Below are positions 27,218 through 35,468 of a DNA stretch of 64,000 bases, one piece after another. Every line of letters starts with the position of its first letter. The stretch's first letter is position 1. The stretch comes from Corynebacterium atrinae (GTDB lineage Bacteria; Actinomycetota; Actinomycetes; Mycobacteriales; Mycobacteriaceae), in the NCBI RefSeq assembly GCF_030408455.1, contig NZ_CP046977.1, positions 1,488,001-1,552,000 on the forward strand, in the 5' to 3' direction. The translations under genes were made by a program, and so were the position numbers. Below the pieces are notes generated by a model, which did no database searches, was not told the origin of the DNA, and worked only from the letters and a program-made list of their open reading frames with translations.

Positions 27218-27841
27218 TCATGCCACATCACGATCCATGTCGAGTACCCCCTCGACGACGCTCTCCAGTAGGTTCATATCCGCATTGTCGAGCACCCGCA
27301 CCCGCCTATCCCGCTTACTCATGTGGTCCCACTGGGCGCGGGTGAAAGCGCCATAGCCGAGACCCGACAACCAGGTGAGCTTGTCGACCACAGACAACTT
27401 CGACGCCAGCACCGGCAAGGACCATAGACCTTCCTTATGCCCTGCTACCAACTCAGTCACCAAGGCATCATTGGCAGTGCGCACACGACGCCCTTTCACA
27501 GAGCTAAACCGCTTCTCCCAGGTGCGCCAGTCATCACCAGTCCGCAGACATCCAGACGGTCGGTCTTCGCCCACGGTTCCGGGACGTACGTCCTGCATAT
27601 GACGGGCAATTCCACGAGCCCGCTCATAGTCAGTGACACTCTTCCAGGGCACAGTGCCAAAACCCGCGAAATCATGCCCGTCGACGATATCCACACGGAG
27701 CGTGGACATATCAGGACGACGTTTCAAATCGAAGTCCAGGGTTGAGACGTGCGGATCACGCGTCACCGGGTGAAAATCCTTGCGGTCTTCAGACCGGGAC
27801 AGCTCCCGGAACGTCGGAAACGACGTGTACGGATTGGACAC
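27218..27841 (-). CDS. Unknown protein of the replication module
   Basis: 207 residues, soluble, rich in Arg/Asp, with no motif I recognise (segments RDPHVSTLDFDLKRRPDMSTLRVDIVDGHDFAGFG and KLSVVDKLTWLSGLGYGAFTRAQWD are distinctive). It lies 62 bp after the family-B polymerase gene on the same strand, after the excisionase-polymerase pair, so it is probably part of the same transcript. A role in replication or its control is a guess from position. Confidence 0.65.
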   Translation of the reverse strand: MSNPYTSFPTFRELSRSEDRKDFHPVTRDPHVSTLDFDLKRRPDMSTLRVDIVDGHDFAGFGTVPWKSVTDYERARGIARHMQDVRPGTVGEDRPSGCLRTGDDWRTWEKRFSSVKGRRVRTANDALVTELVAGHKEGLWSLPVLASKLSVVDKLTWLSGLGYGAFTRAQWDHMSKRDRRVRVLDNADMNLLESVVEGVLDMDRDVA

Positions 27842-27903
27842 TTTCCCTTCGCGCGAAAGTGCGGTGGCACGAAACCACCGTCGTTCTTCTAGACTTTCGC
27901 GCT

Positions 27904-30276
27904 CTATGCTTTTGGGGTCTTCAGCCCAGCCTTCGCCAGCACCCCACCGGCGGACAGAGACACGTTCCCCCGGGTTGAAAGATTAACCAGATCGTCCTGC
28001 TTGTGCTTGACCTCCCACACGGTCGGATCATCAGCCAGAGCCAGGCGGGTGTCGCGGAAAACATCAGCGATGCCAAAGCACTCCAATGCTTCAATTTTCT
28101 CGACAGCAGTGATGAAACCGTCCGTGGTCACGGATAGAATCTCAATCTCGTTGGCCATGGCCAACAGCAAGGTACGCACTAAAGACGTAGTCATAGACGC
28201 GTGGTACGGACTGGTGACTGCGGACCCGCCGATGGACTCCATCCGTTCTTCCCACGCATCCCAGCCATTCCGCTCGGCTACGTCCTGTGCGAGCTTGCCG
28301 TAGCCAGAATTAGTCCCGACCTTGATGGTCTGCTCTTCAAGCGACCCTTTGCCGAAAACCTCCTTAGCGATGGCCCGGTCAGCGACCATCTGCCGCAACG
28401 CCGACCGGAGAGAACGAGAACCGTCCTCGCTATCATCCGGTGCGTCCATCACGCGCATCGTGTAGCCGATCTGCACGGTTACCCGCGCCCCCAGCCGCAA
28501 GGCGAGATACACCTCAGGCCCGGCGCACCAGGCACCTTCAAAACCTTGGTATCCGTCGACGTCATCGCCCTGGGCAGCACCACACCCGTGAGAAGTCAAT
28601 GGGTAGATCACTGAGTCACCAGAGCGCACTGGCAGGCACGGGGCCACGGTGTCATCAGGGAACTCCCACGAGGCATAGACCACCATCGGCGTGATCGGCC
28701 CACGGTCGAAATCATCCAGGGTGAGCTCCCGGTCCTTGATCACCTTATCGATCGCCCCCCCTACGTAATCGACATCGTAAATCGACGCCATCGCTGACGG
28801 GTATGCGGACTGGATGTCGTGGTCATAGGTCGGGTACGGGTGATGCCCCGGAGCGATACACCCGTTCCACCCACCATGGAACGCCTTCTTCCATGCGGTG
28901 TGGGTCTGATTCGCGTCACCGTCCACTGGCGCGAGATCACGCACGGCGTAGTAAGACAGACCATCATCACCGTCGTTGCCCTCGGCCTGGGCAGTCGAGA
29001 GCTCCACGAGACCTTGAAACCTCATACGAAAATCAGCCGGTGAGTCAATCCCCCAGTAATCCATGACACCATCACGGAGGGCATGAGCACCACCACCGGA
29101 GATCGTCACCGGTGGTACCGTGTTCAACCCCCACAGGGCACCCAGATACTCCAAGACAATGACCGAATCGTTAGCACCGTATTCCAGGAACTCCAGGAGA
29201 TGATCACGGCGTAGAGCGCTCATGTCCGAAATCGACTCTCCGATATCCAACTTCTCTACTCCGCAGGACTTGCCCAACGCAGCAAGAGTCTTCTGACCGG
29301 GGGCCACCTGCCCCATCGTGTCGCGGACAATGACCGACATCGGCATCCACCGGGAGCCGTCACTACGACCTCCCCGGCGCACCACACGAATGGGGTTGAG
29401 CCCTACCAGGCCCCCGCTGGCGCTGGTCACGCGCCGGAGGAGATCGTTGTACTTCTCACCACCGCGACGCTGCCGGGCGGGTCGGGCGAACGCCGTGAGG
29501 TCAGCCGGAAGGTAGTGACCTGCCAAAACCAGGGGGACCCGATGCTTAAACAGTGCATCGAGCGCCCCTTTGAAATCACCGTTCTTCCAGAAATCACGAC
29601 GAGCGACACCCCGAGGGTGGAGATCTTCAACCAACCGATGCAGGCCGGCGGCGCGGACGACGATGTATAGCGCGTCCTCCACCAGGATGCGTTGCTGCTG
29701 CAGCGGCAGGATCACCACGTCGATACGCACACCCTCATCGGTGGGATCGAGGCAGCAGAATTGGTAGCTATCGATGACCCGCTCAGTCTCACTGACGTAA
29801 GTGAATTCGGTGTCGAAACCGATGACATGCGAGCACTGTCCAGTGCCCATCGACCGGACCGTGGCGAGGTCTCCGAACGCCGGGGCCGCGGCCCCGGCGG
29901 GGTCGCACGTTGGCTGTCCTTTCAGGCCAGCCAATCTGCTCTCCCATAGGGGATTTTGGCCTGAAAGTGTTCGAATGTTCTGACCAGCAGTTTCAGAGCT
30001 TTGTTCGAATGAATCCGTGGGGTGGGTCTCGGAGACCCACCCCATATTCCCTCGCTCTACACGACGGATCAGGACGCTGAAAAATGATGCGTCCTTGATG
30101 TCAGGATTGCCCAAAGAAACGTCAACGAGACGGGCGTTCCAATCGGTATCTTCAACGTCGGAAACAGCCGCCAAGTGTGCCTGCTGAATGGTAGACGGTA
30201 AACTATCTACAGCACCATGTTCGATTTCCCAGGAACCCCCGCCCAGCCCGGTGGGGGTTTTCTTATGGATGGCCAC
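27904..30276 (-). CDS. Family-B DNA polymerase of the mobile element
   Basis: 790 residues from GTG 30276, overlapping the excisionase stop by one base. The 3'-5' exonuclease has FDTEF (154-158) and YGAND (366-370). The polymerase has motif A DHDIQSAYPS (485-494), motif B KVGTNSGYGKL (652-662) and motif C in SVTTDGFIT (715-723), where the usual DTD is TTD. These place it in family B near the viral/plasmid type with a short N-terminal extension of unknown function (1-150). It presumably copies the excised or transferred element. A replicative polymerase on a MobV-type element is uncommon; no Rep initiator or primase is visible nearby, so how synthesis starts is unclear. Confidence 0.88.
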   Translation of the reverse strand: MAIHKKTPTGLGGGSWEIEHGAVDSLPSTIQQAHLAAVSDVEDTDWNARLVDVSLGNPDIKDASFFSVLIRRVERGNMGWVSETHPTDSFEQSSETAGQNIRTLSGQNPLWESRLAGLKGQPTCDPAGAAAPAFGDLATVRSMGTGQCSHVIGFDTEFTYVSETERVIDSYQFCCLDPTDEGVRIDVVILPLQQQRILVEDALYIVVRAAGLHRLVEDLHPRGVARRDFWKNGDFKGALDALFKHRVPLVLAGHYLPADLTAFARPARQRRGGEKYNDLLRRVTSASGGLVGLNPIRVVRRGGRSDGSRWMPMSVIVRDTMGQVAPGQKTLAALGKSCGVEKLDIGESISDMSALRRDHLLEFLEYGANDSVIVLEYLGALWGLNTVPPVTISGGGAHALRDGVMDYWGIDSPADFRMRFQGLVELSTAQAEGNDGDDGLSYYAVRDLAPVDGDANQTHTAWKKAFHGGWNGCIAPGHHPYPTYDHDIQSAYPSAMASIYDVDYVGGAIDKVIKDRELTLDDFDRGPITPMVVYASWEFPDDTVAPCLPVRSGDSVIYPLTSHGCGAAQGDDVDGYQGFEGAWCAGPEVYLALRLGARVTVQIGYTMRVMDAPDDSEDGSRSLRSALRQMVADRAIAKEVFGKGSLEEQTIKVGTNSGYGKLAQDVAERNGWDAWEERMESIGGSAVTSPYHASMTTSLVRTLLLAMANEIEILSVTTDGFITAVEKIEALECFGIADVFRDTRLALADDPTVWEVKHKQDDLVNLSTRGNVSLSAGGVLAKAGLKTPKA

Positions 30277-30500
30277 TACCGACCACCGCCGTAAATGTAG
30301 TCGTACAGCGATGCAGCCGTGATCAGCGTGGTGCGTCCCTTGCCTCGGGTACCGGGGACAGTCTTTAACTCATCCCTGGCGAGCAGGCGGTCAAGGGTGC
30401 GGACAGAGATGCCCAGACGTTCACATACGTCTTCACGGCGAAATGTCCTGAGCAGGTCATCAGCGGTGATCGAGGGAAGAGTGGGGGCGGCGTTAGCCAT
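30276..30500 (-). CDS. xis: Excisionase / MerR-like DNA-binding protein
   Basis: 74 residues from ATG 30500. It is a single helix-turn-helix_17 domain: FRREDVCERLGISVRTLDRLLARDEL, then a wing GTRGKGRTTLI and a C-terminal tyrosine-containing tail. Such proteins bend attachment-site DNA as recombination directionality factors. It lies close to attR and is joined to the polymerase gene (1-base overlap), so excision and replication would be co-expressed. A role as plasmid-type regulator cannot be excluded. Confidence 0.78.
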   Translation of the reverse strand: MANAAPTLPSITADDLLRTFRREDVCERLGISVRTLDRLLARDELKTVPGTRGKGRTTLITAASLYDYIYGGGR

Positions 30501-30623
30501 AGAGATATACCTCCGGTAGCTGCCCACCCGTCAAGGTGGTGCTACCGGGGCCTATCGGTGCCCCGGCCCGGGGACAGTCCCCTGAGGCGAAGTCCTGCAG
30601 TCCCGCTCCGTCGCGCGGTCCCG

Positions 30624-30644
30624 TAATGACTCAATAAGTCATTA
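30624..30644. repeat. Palindrome in the xis-attR interval
   Basis: TAATGACT and AGTCATTA form a perfect 8-bp inverted repeat around CAATA. It lies about 125 bp upstream of xis, in the 390-bp gene-free stretch 30501-30889 that also holds arm sites and the tRNA terminator. It may be an operator for the xis-polymerase transcript or an excisionase site. Confidence 0.5.
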
Positions 30645-30813
30645 GACGTCTAATCCCATTACGTCCTCTCGCTCGCTCCGATGGCCGGGCTAAGTGGGGG
30701 ATATCCACGCCAGGTCACCTTCGATGCGATCGCCTCAAGGATACCTACGGTCGCCACGAAGCGCCACCTTTGGCGCGTCCAGCTGCCGGACAGTCCGGCA
30801 TGTGAAACGTGAG

Positions 30814-30848
30814 TACCACGCAGGTACCACGACACGCCTTGTACCACG
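30814..30848 (+). promoter_or_regulatory. Right arm-type integrase sites (three TACCACG)
   Basis: TACCACG at 30814-30820, 30825-30831 and 30842-30848, in the same direction as the three copies next to attL. The first two keep the 11-bp spacing seen at the left. Confidence 0.75.
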
Positions 30849-30862
30849 ATGTGAAAAGAAGA

Positions 30863-30886
30863 AAACCCCCTGTTTCCAGGGGGTTT
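30863..30886 (-). terminator. Terminator just 3' of tRNA-Val
   Basis: AAACCCCCTG and CAGGGGGTTT pair perfectly around TTTC; on the minus strand TTTTC follows. It lies 4 bp past the tRNA CCA end and inside the integrated element, so the element supplies the terminator for the tRNA it occupies. Confidence 0.85.
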
Positions 30887-30889
30887 AAC

Positions 30890-30964
30890 TGGTGGTCCTA
30901 GCTGGGTTCGAACCAGCGACCTTTCCGGTGTGAACGGAACGCTCTTCCACTGAGCCATAGGACC
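30890..30964 (-). tRNA. tRNA-Val (anticodon CAC), integration target
   Basis: The minus strand folds as a full cloverleaf: acceptor GGTCCTA/TAGGACC, D-arm GCTC...GAGC, anticodon stem TTCCG/CGGAA with loop TTCACAC (CAC), T-arm GCTGG/CCAGC with TTCGAAC, and an encoded CCA. The last 28 bp (30890-30917) are the attR core repeated at 9198-9225; integration rebuilt the gene. Confidence 0.95.
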
Positions 30965-31163
30965 GCAACGCGTTAGCGTGCGCTAACAGACTTTACACCG
31001 CAGTATTCGCGGCTCCTAATCCGCAGGTTGTACGACAAAATGACACCAACGTAACTTTGATGGGCGTCCTTAGGTGAGGACATCGTCCTCAACCAGGGGA
31101 TTTGTATTGTGTATGCGGATACCGATAGAGTTTTGACTCGCACCAAGCAACAGCAAGGTGCGT

Positions 31164-31236
31164 GCGGATGTAGCGCAGTTGGTAGCGCATCACCTTGCCA
31201 AGGTGAGGGTCGCGAGTTCGAGTCTCGTCATCCGCT
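31164..31236 (+). tRNA. tRNA-Gly (anticodon GCC), copy 1
   Basis: 73 nt. Acceptor GCGGATG/CATCCGC, anticodon loop TTGCCAA with GCC, T-arm CGAG/CTCG around TTCGAGT. CCA is not encoded. Identical to the genes at 31364 and 31655. Confidence 0.95.
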
Positions 31237-31272
31237 CTCATTTCACCGGGCCAATCGGTAAGAAATGAACCC

Positions 31273-31344
31273 GCGCGATTAGCTCAGCGGGAGAGCGCTT
31301 CCCTGACACGGAAGAGGTCACTGGTTCAATCCCAGTATCGCGCA
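31273..31344 (+). tRNA. tRNA-Val (anticodon GAC), copy 1
   Basis: 72 nt. Acceptor GCGCGAT/ATCGCGC, anticodon loop CTGACAC with GAC, T-arm CTGG/CCAG with TTCAATC. Identical to the gene at 31564. Confidence 0.95.
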
Positions 31345-31363
31345 CAGAGGGTTAAACCTCGAT

Positions 31364-31436
31364 GCGGATGTAGCGCAGTTGGTAGCGCATCACCTTGCCA
31401 AGGTGAGGGTCGCGAGTTCGAGTCTCGTCATCCGCT
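31364..31436 (+). tRNA. tRNA-Gly (anticodon GCC), copy 2
   Basis: 73 nt, identical to the copies at 31164 and 31655; follows tRNA-Val copy 1 after 19 bp. Confidence 0.95.
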
Positions 31437-31479
31437 CTGGTATCTTCTCATCAAGATGCCGGAGGCGGTAACACGCCAC

Positions 31480-31550
31480 GGTGGAATGGCCGAGTGGTGA
31501 GGCAACGGTCTGCAAAACCGTGCACACGGGTTCGATTCCCGTTTCCACCT
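31480..31550 (+). tRNA. tRNA-Cys (anticodon GCA)
   Basis: 71 nt. Acceptor GGTGGAA/TTCCACC, anticodon loop CTGCAAA with GCA, T-arm ACGGG/CCCGT with TTCGATT. CCA is not encoded. It separates the two Val-Gly repeats and is the only Cys tRNA seen here. Confidence 0.95.
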
Positions 31551-31563
31551 CTAGTTAGACCAA

Positions 31564-31635
31564 GCGCGATTAGCTCAGCGGGAGAGCGCTTCCCTGACAC
31601 GGAAGAGGTCACTGGTTCAATCCCAGTATCGCGCA
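31564..31635 (+). tRNA. tRNA-Val (anticodon GAC), copy 2
   Basis: 72 nt, identical to the copy at 31273. Confidence 0.95.
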
Positions 31636-31654
31636 CAGAGGGTTAAACCTCGAT

Positions 31655-31727
31655 GCGGATGTAGCGCAGTTGGTAGCGCATCACCTTGCCAAGGTGAGGG
31701 TCGCGAGTTCGAGTCTCGTCATCCGCT
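31655..31727 (+). tRNA. tRNA-Gly (anticodon GCC), copy 3
   Basis: 73 nt, identical to the other two Gly copies; the next bases happen to be CCA. Confidence 0.95.
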
Positions 31728-31780
31728 CCATGAAGCCCAGCGTAAGTCGCTAGGCTTTTTCTTTTTGGTACCTTTCCCAT

Positions 31781-32494
31781 ATGACACGCCCCTACCCCAC
31801 CGACCTCGACCTAACCGAGCTCATTGGCCCGATTCAACCGCCGAGGGTTAAGGAACTGAGGGCGGTCACCGTCGCTACGCCGGGCGGCAGCATATCGGTC
31901 GACGGCACCTCTGGGGCCCTAGGCAACGAAACCGACACGAAGCTGCTGCTAGGGCTGCGGGAATGGGCGGATGTCATCCTCGTCGGGGCCCGCACGGTCA
32001 TCGCCGAGAACTATCGCCCCTCCACCACGCCGATTGCGATCATCACCCGCAGCCTCAGCCTTGAACCGGGGCACCGGGTGCTGGGTGGGTCTCCCCTATT
32101 GTTGACGCCGGCCGCGGCGCTCGACGACCCGCGGCTGGCGGGGCGTCGAGAAGCTCTTGTGGCAGCCGGTGCCCGCTTTTTGCCGACTGGGCAGGGCTCG
32201 CCGATGGAGATCCTCGCCGCACTGCACGCCGAGGGCCTGGTCAGAGTGACGTGCGAGGGTGGTCCTGGGATCTACGCCATGATGTTTGGTGCCGACCTCG
32301 TTGATGTGTGGCACCTGACGGTGGCACCGGTGGCGAATGCGCCCGTCGATAGGCAGCTGTTTCACGTACCGGCGGATGGTGAGGGTTTCCACCGGCGGCT
32401 GGCGCTGGACTATCTCGCGGCCACTGACGACAGCACAGTCTTCCTTCGCTATCGCAAGAGTGTTGAACCTGGAGGTAGCGGGCAGGTCAGATAG
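31781..32494 (+). CDS. Pyrimidine reductase family protein (RibD C-terminal domain)
   Basis: 237 residues forming one RibD_C/dihydrofolate-reductase-like domain. The recognisable blocks are [43 protein letters not shown], the substrate and NADPH-contact core, and [28 protein letters not shown], with the glycine motif for the cofactor phosphate. RibD reductases act in riboflavin synthesis, but no deaminase domain is attached, so this stand-alone protein may reduce another substrate. In C. glutamicum the same gene lies between the tRNA cluster and aftC. The aftC-like gene follows within about 10 bp. Confidence 0.85.
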   Translation: MTRPYPTDLDLTELIGPIQPPRVKELRAVTVATPGGSISVDGTSGALGNETDTKLLLGLREWADVILVGARTVIAENYRPSTTPIAIITRSLSLEPGHRVLGGSPLLLTPAAALDDPRLAGRREALVAAGARFLPTGQGSPMEILAALHAEGLVRVTCEGGPGIYAMMFGADLVDVWHLTVAPVANAPVDRQLFHVPADGEGFHRRLALDYLAATDDSTVFLRYRKSVEPGGSGQVR

Positions 32495-32504
32495 GGTAAA
32501 CCAT

Positions 32505-33845
32505 GTGACTTTGCCAACAGCCAGACTCGAACGCATATGGGTCGCGCCCTCCCCGCTCACCGACAGCGTCGATGAGGCGCACCCCCGCCGGATGCGTTGG
32601 GACTTCATCGGCAACTCCATCGCTTGGCCCTTGGCCGTGATGCTCGTGCTGCACCGAGTGTTTATTCTGGCCGTCAATGGATCAGTGACGGATGACTTCA
32701 CCACCGTATACTCGGCCATCCGCCGCTCGATCGACGGTGTACCGGTATACAACGAGACGTATCACTACGTTGACCCGCACTACCTTTACAACCCTGGGGC
32801 GACGCTTCTACTAACGCCGCTGGGCTGGGCAACGGACTTCGACAGTGCCCGGCTGGGATTCATCATCGTCAATGCCCTGGCAATCGTGGCTGCCCTGGCG
32901 CTGCTGACCAGGCTGTTCGGATTTTCACTCCGGTCGCTGGTGTGGCCAGTTGCGATCACTCTGGCATTTCTCACCGAATCGGTGCGCAACACCCTGATCT
33001 TTTCCAATATCAACGGCATCCTGCTGCTGGCGCTCGTCGCATTTCTATGGCTGCTGTTGCGCGGACACAGCTGGTGGGCCGGAGTAGTCATTGGCCTGGC
33101 AATCCTGGTCAAACCCCAATTCGCTCCGCTGCTCTTTCTCCCCGCCGTCAAACTAGATTGGAGGACCGTCGCCGGTGGCATCACCGTCCCCGTTGCCTTC
33201 AACATAGTCGCGTGGCCGCTCGTGCCCGGGGCATCCGACTACCTGACACGGCTAGTGCCCTACCTCGGCGAAGTCCGCGACTACGCCAACTCCTCACTCG
33301 CCGGCTTCGCTGTCTATTTCGGAATGCCATCCATCCTGGAGTCTTTCCTGTGGCTCATCTTCGCGGCCATCGTTGGTGTTGGCGTCATCGTCTTGCTGCG
33401 CTGGCGCTACACCGACCCCTTGCTGTGGACGACCACCACCACCGGATTGCTGCTCACCGGCGTATTCTTCCTCTCCTCCCTGGGGCAAATGTACTACTCG
33501 ATGACCCTGTTCCCCATGATGTTCACCGTGCTCCTGCGCACCAGCGTGTTCCACGCCTGGCCCGCCTGGCTCGCCGCATACCTCTTCCTAACCCCAGACG
33601 GATGGATCACCAACGAGGCCCCGGACCTCACCCGCTGGCTCGAGTACTTCCGAGCCACCGCCGGCTGGGCAATGCTACTGATCATCATCACCACCTGCGC
33701 ACTCATGTGGTGGCGTTCGGAATACGCTGATGCTGGACGACGTTGGAGCAAGAGCACGGGCAATGGGCCCGCGGAGCCGACAGTGAGGGCTCCGAAAGAC
33801 AACGGAAGGCACCACGATGACCGACTTCAAGCTCATCAGCGATAA
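32505..33845 (+). CDS. aftC: Alpha-(1->3)-arabinofuranosyltransferase AftC-like, GT-C membrane enzyme
   Basis: About 446 residues from GTG 32505, the first plausible start after the preceding gene. Ten or more membrane helices follow an N-terminal cytoplasmic segment. The first extracytoplasmic loop holds [27 protein letters not shown], whose paired Asp is the catalytic type of site in GT-C glycosyltransferases using decaprenylphosphoryl-arabinose. AftC branches the arabinan of arabinogalactan and lipoarabinomannan in Corynebacteriales. The name rests on family and on matching C. glutamicum gene order (pyrimidine reductase, aftC, msrB). The last 29 bp overlap msrB. The C-terminal tail after the last helix is hydrophilic. 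Confidence 0.78.
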   Translation: MTLPTARLERIWVAPSPLTDSVDEAHPRRMRWDFIGNSIAWPLAVMLVLHRVFILAVNGSVTDDFTTVYSAIRRSIDGVPVYNETYHYVDPHYLYNPGATLLLTPLGWATDFDSARLGFIIVNALAIVAALALLTRLFGFSLRSLVWPVAITLAFLTESVRNTLIFSNINGILLLALVAFLWLLLRGHSWWAGVVIGLAILVKPQFAPLLFLPAVKLDWRTVAGGITVPVAFNIVAWPLVPGASDYLTRLVPYLGEVRDYANSSLAGFAVYFGMPSILESFLWLIFAAIVGVGVIVLLRWRYTDPLLWTTTTTGLLLTGVFFLSSLGQMYYSMTLFPMMFTVLLRTSVFHAWPAWLAAYLFLTPDGWITNEAPDLTRWLEYFRATAGWAMLLIIITTCALMWWRSEYADAGRRWSKSTGNGPAEPTVRAPKDNGRHHDDRLQAHQR

Positions 33846-34221
33846 CGAATGGCGTCAACGCCTCACCCCCGAGGAATTCCACGTCCTGCGCGAAGCCGGT
33901 ACTGAGCCGCCCGGCGTCGGCGAGTACACCCACACCACTGCCGAAGGAATCTATACCTGTCGCGCCTGCGGAGCCGAACTCTTCCGCTCCAATGAGAAGT
34001 TTGACTCCCACTGCGGCTGGCCGTCCTTCTTCTCCCCGCTCGCCGAAGATCGCATCATCGAGCGCACCGACACCTCGCTCGGTATGGCCCGCACCGAGGT
34101 TCTTTGCGCCAACTGCGAGTCTCACCTGGGGCACGTCTTTGAGGGCGAAGGCTTTAACACGCCGACTGATTTGCGCTACTGCATCAACTCCATCAGCCTG
34201 CAGCTGGAAGAGGCGGAGTAG
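33817..34221 (+). CDS. msrB: Peptide-methionine (R)-S-oxide reductase
   Basis: 134 residues, the normal MsrB length. Two zinc CxxC pairs are visible (C48/C51 and C97/C100), HCGWPSF (65-71) is the substrate loop, and the catalytic nucleophile is C122 in RYCINS. It reduces R-methionine sulfoxide in oxidised proteins using thioredoxin or mycoredoxin. It overlaps the end of the aftC-like gene and is followed by a clear terminator at 34236-34274. A recycling second Cys outside the zinc pairs is not apparent. Confidence 0.97.
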   Translation: MTDFKLISDNEWRQRLTPEEFHVLREAGTEPPGVGEYTHTTAEGIYTCRACGAELFRSNEKFDSHCGWPSFFSPLAEDRIIERTDTSLGMARTEVLCANCESHLGHVFEGEGFNTPTDLRYCINSISLQLEEAE

Positions 34222-34235
34222 CTTCTGCGTATCTG

Positions 34236-34274
34236 GCGCCGGGAACCTCGTGGAGGGCTCCCGGCGCTTTTTTA
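34236..34274 (+). terminator. Rho-independent terminator after msrB
   Basis: GCGCCGGGA (34236-34244) pairs with TCCCGGCGC (34259-34267), followed by a run of seven T. Confidence 0.9.
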
Positions 34275-34307
34275 TGGGGTGGGGTCGGGCAGAGTGGAGG
34301 GCAGAGT

Positions 34308-34392
34308 GCCAAAATTCTCTAGAATGAATGATGCTACTTAGCGTTTCCGCAGGTCGCGGAGAATCGGATTTCGCATTCTAGAGAATTTTGGC
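34308..34392. repeat. Perfect 19-bp inverted repeat with 47-bp spacer
   Basis: GCCAAAATTCTCTAGAATG at 34308-34326 and its exact complement at 34374-34392. The spacer itself contains TCCGC...GCGGA. No T tract follows, so it is not a typical terminator. It lies between the msrB terminator and the stop codon of convergent hemQ. It could be a small palindromic element or a regulator site. Confidence 0.75.
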
Positions 34393-34499
34393 AGATCCCG
34401 ACGCCCTGATCGCGACCGGAACCGCGAAGACGGCGCACAACAAGGCCCCACCCCAGCACCCCAAGGGGAACCGGAGCAGGGCCAGGAGTCAGACCAGAT

Positions 34500-35201
34500 T
34501 TACGGCAGCATCTCAATTACTTCAGCGACATCGTCCACGCGGCGGCCGGAGAAGAAGGGGATTTCCTCCCGGACGTGCAAGCGGGCATCGGTGTAGCGCA
34601 TCTTGTGCATGAGGTCGACGATACGGTCGAGGCGCGGACCTTCAAATGCGAGGAGCCACTCGTAGTCGCCGAGCGCGAAGGCTGGGACGGTGTTGGCACG
34701 GACGTCGGGGAAGTCGCGGGCGCTCTGGCCGTGTTCGGCGAGGATGCGGCGGCGTTCCTTGGGGTCGAGGAGGTACCAGTCGTAGGACCGAACGAAGGGG
34801 TAAACGGTTATCCAGCGTTCAGCGTCTTCACCCATGATGAAGGAGGGCAAGTGAGATCGGTTGAATTCGGCGGGCCGGTGGAGGCCGTTACCGATCCAAA
34901 ATAGCTCGACTGCTTGGCCGAAGACGGTGGTGCGGCGGAGGCGGTTGAGGGCGTCTTGGAGCTCTTCGAATTGCTCGGCGTGCCACCAGATCATGACGTC
35001 GGCTTCGGCGCGGATGCCGGAGATGTCGTAGATGCCGCGGACGACAACTTTACCTTCAGCTTCGAGGCGGGTGAGATAGTCGCGGACCTCGGCGATAATG
35101 TTGTCGCGCTCTGAGCCAAGGGCACCGGGGATGGCGCGGAAGGTGACCCATTGGGTGTAGCGCTGCATGCTGTTGAGCTCATCGAAGTTCAGTTTGCTCA
35201 C
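34500..35201 (-). CDS. hemQ: Coproheme decarboxylase (HemQ/ChdC)
   Basis: 233 residues from GTG 35201; the long upstream extension is antisense to the next gene and false. The protein has the chlorite-dismutase-like fold of actinobacterial HemQ: YTQWVTFRAIPGAL at the start, VRSYDWYLL carrying the radical-forming Tyr, AEHGQSARDFPDVRANTVPAFALGDYEW with the haem-ligand His region, and ARLHVREEIPFFSGRR at the end. It performs the last step of coproporphyrin-dependent haem synthesis in Gram-positive bacteria. The gene is transcribed away from the divergent DUF3000 gene. Confidence 0.95.
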   Translation of the reverse strand: MSKLNFDELNSMQRYTQWVTFRAIPGALGSERDNIIAEVRDYLTRLEAEGKVVVRGIYDISGIRAEADVMIWWHAEQFEELQDALNRLRRTTVFGQAVELFWIGNGLHRPAEFNRSHLPSFIMGEDAERWITVYPFVRSYDWYLLDPKERRRILAEHGQSARDFPDVRANTVPAFALGDYEWLLAFEGPRLDRIVDLMHKMRYTDARLHVREEIPFFSGRRVDDVAEVIEMLP

Positions 35202-35468
35202 GAAGTTCTCACGTGTCCTTTCGAGGAAATGACGCGCCGTGTGTCCGGCGTTTAGGTCAATCATAAGTTGGATACTGGTGGAGGGGTAGTTTGACCCACC
35301 CTTATCGGCGCGCCTCCCCGGCTTATCCAGGCAGGTTGTTACTTTAATGGCGTATTCACCGATGTCACTTCGACGACGCATAAGGATAGGCAGACCCATT
35401 TGTCTTCCAGCATTTCTCAGCGCTTCGCCCTCGGCGCTATTCAAGACACCACTAAGGACGCCAACGAG

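Larger units (their letters stand above)
9198..30917. mobile_element. Integrative and mobilizable element (about 21.7 kb) in tRNA-Val(CAC)
   Basis: A 28-bp direct repeat identical to the 3' end of tRNA-Val(CAC) bounds the region (9198-9225 and 30890-30917). The complete tRNA is at the right end; the displaced 3' copy is at the left. Immediately inside are a tyrosine integrase (left) and an excisionase (right), with matching clusters of TACCACG arm-type sites. A MobV relaxase with oriT, but no type IV secretion genes, makes it mobilizable rather than self-conjugative. A family-B DNA polymerase is an unusual replication gene. The cargo is defence-like. Two insertion sequences (an IS5-family copy and an IS30 remnant) and several broken genes show that it has been resident for some time. 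Confidence 0.9.
31273..31728 (+). repeat. 165-bp direct repeat carrying tRNA-Val-tRNA-Gly
   Basis: 31273-31437 and 31564-31728 are identical, spacer included, with tRNA-Cys between them. The identity of the 19-bp spacer shows a recent segmental duplication or gene conversion rather than separate tRNA evolution. Confidence 0.9.
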
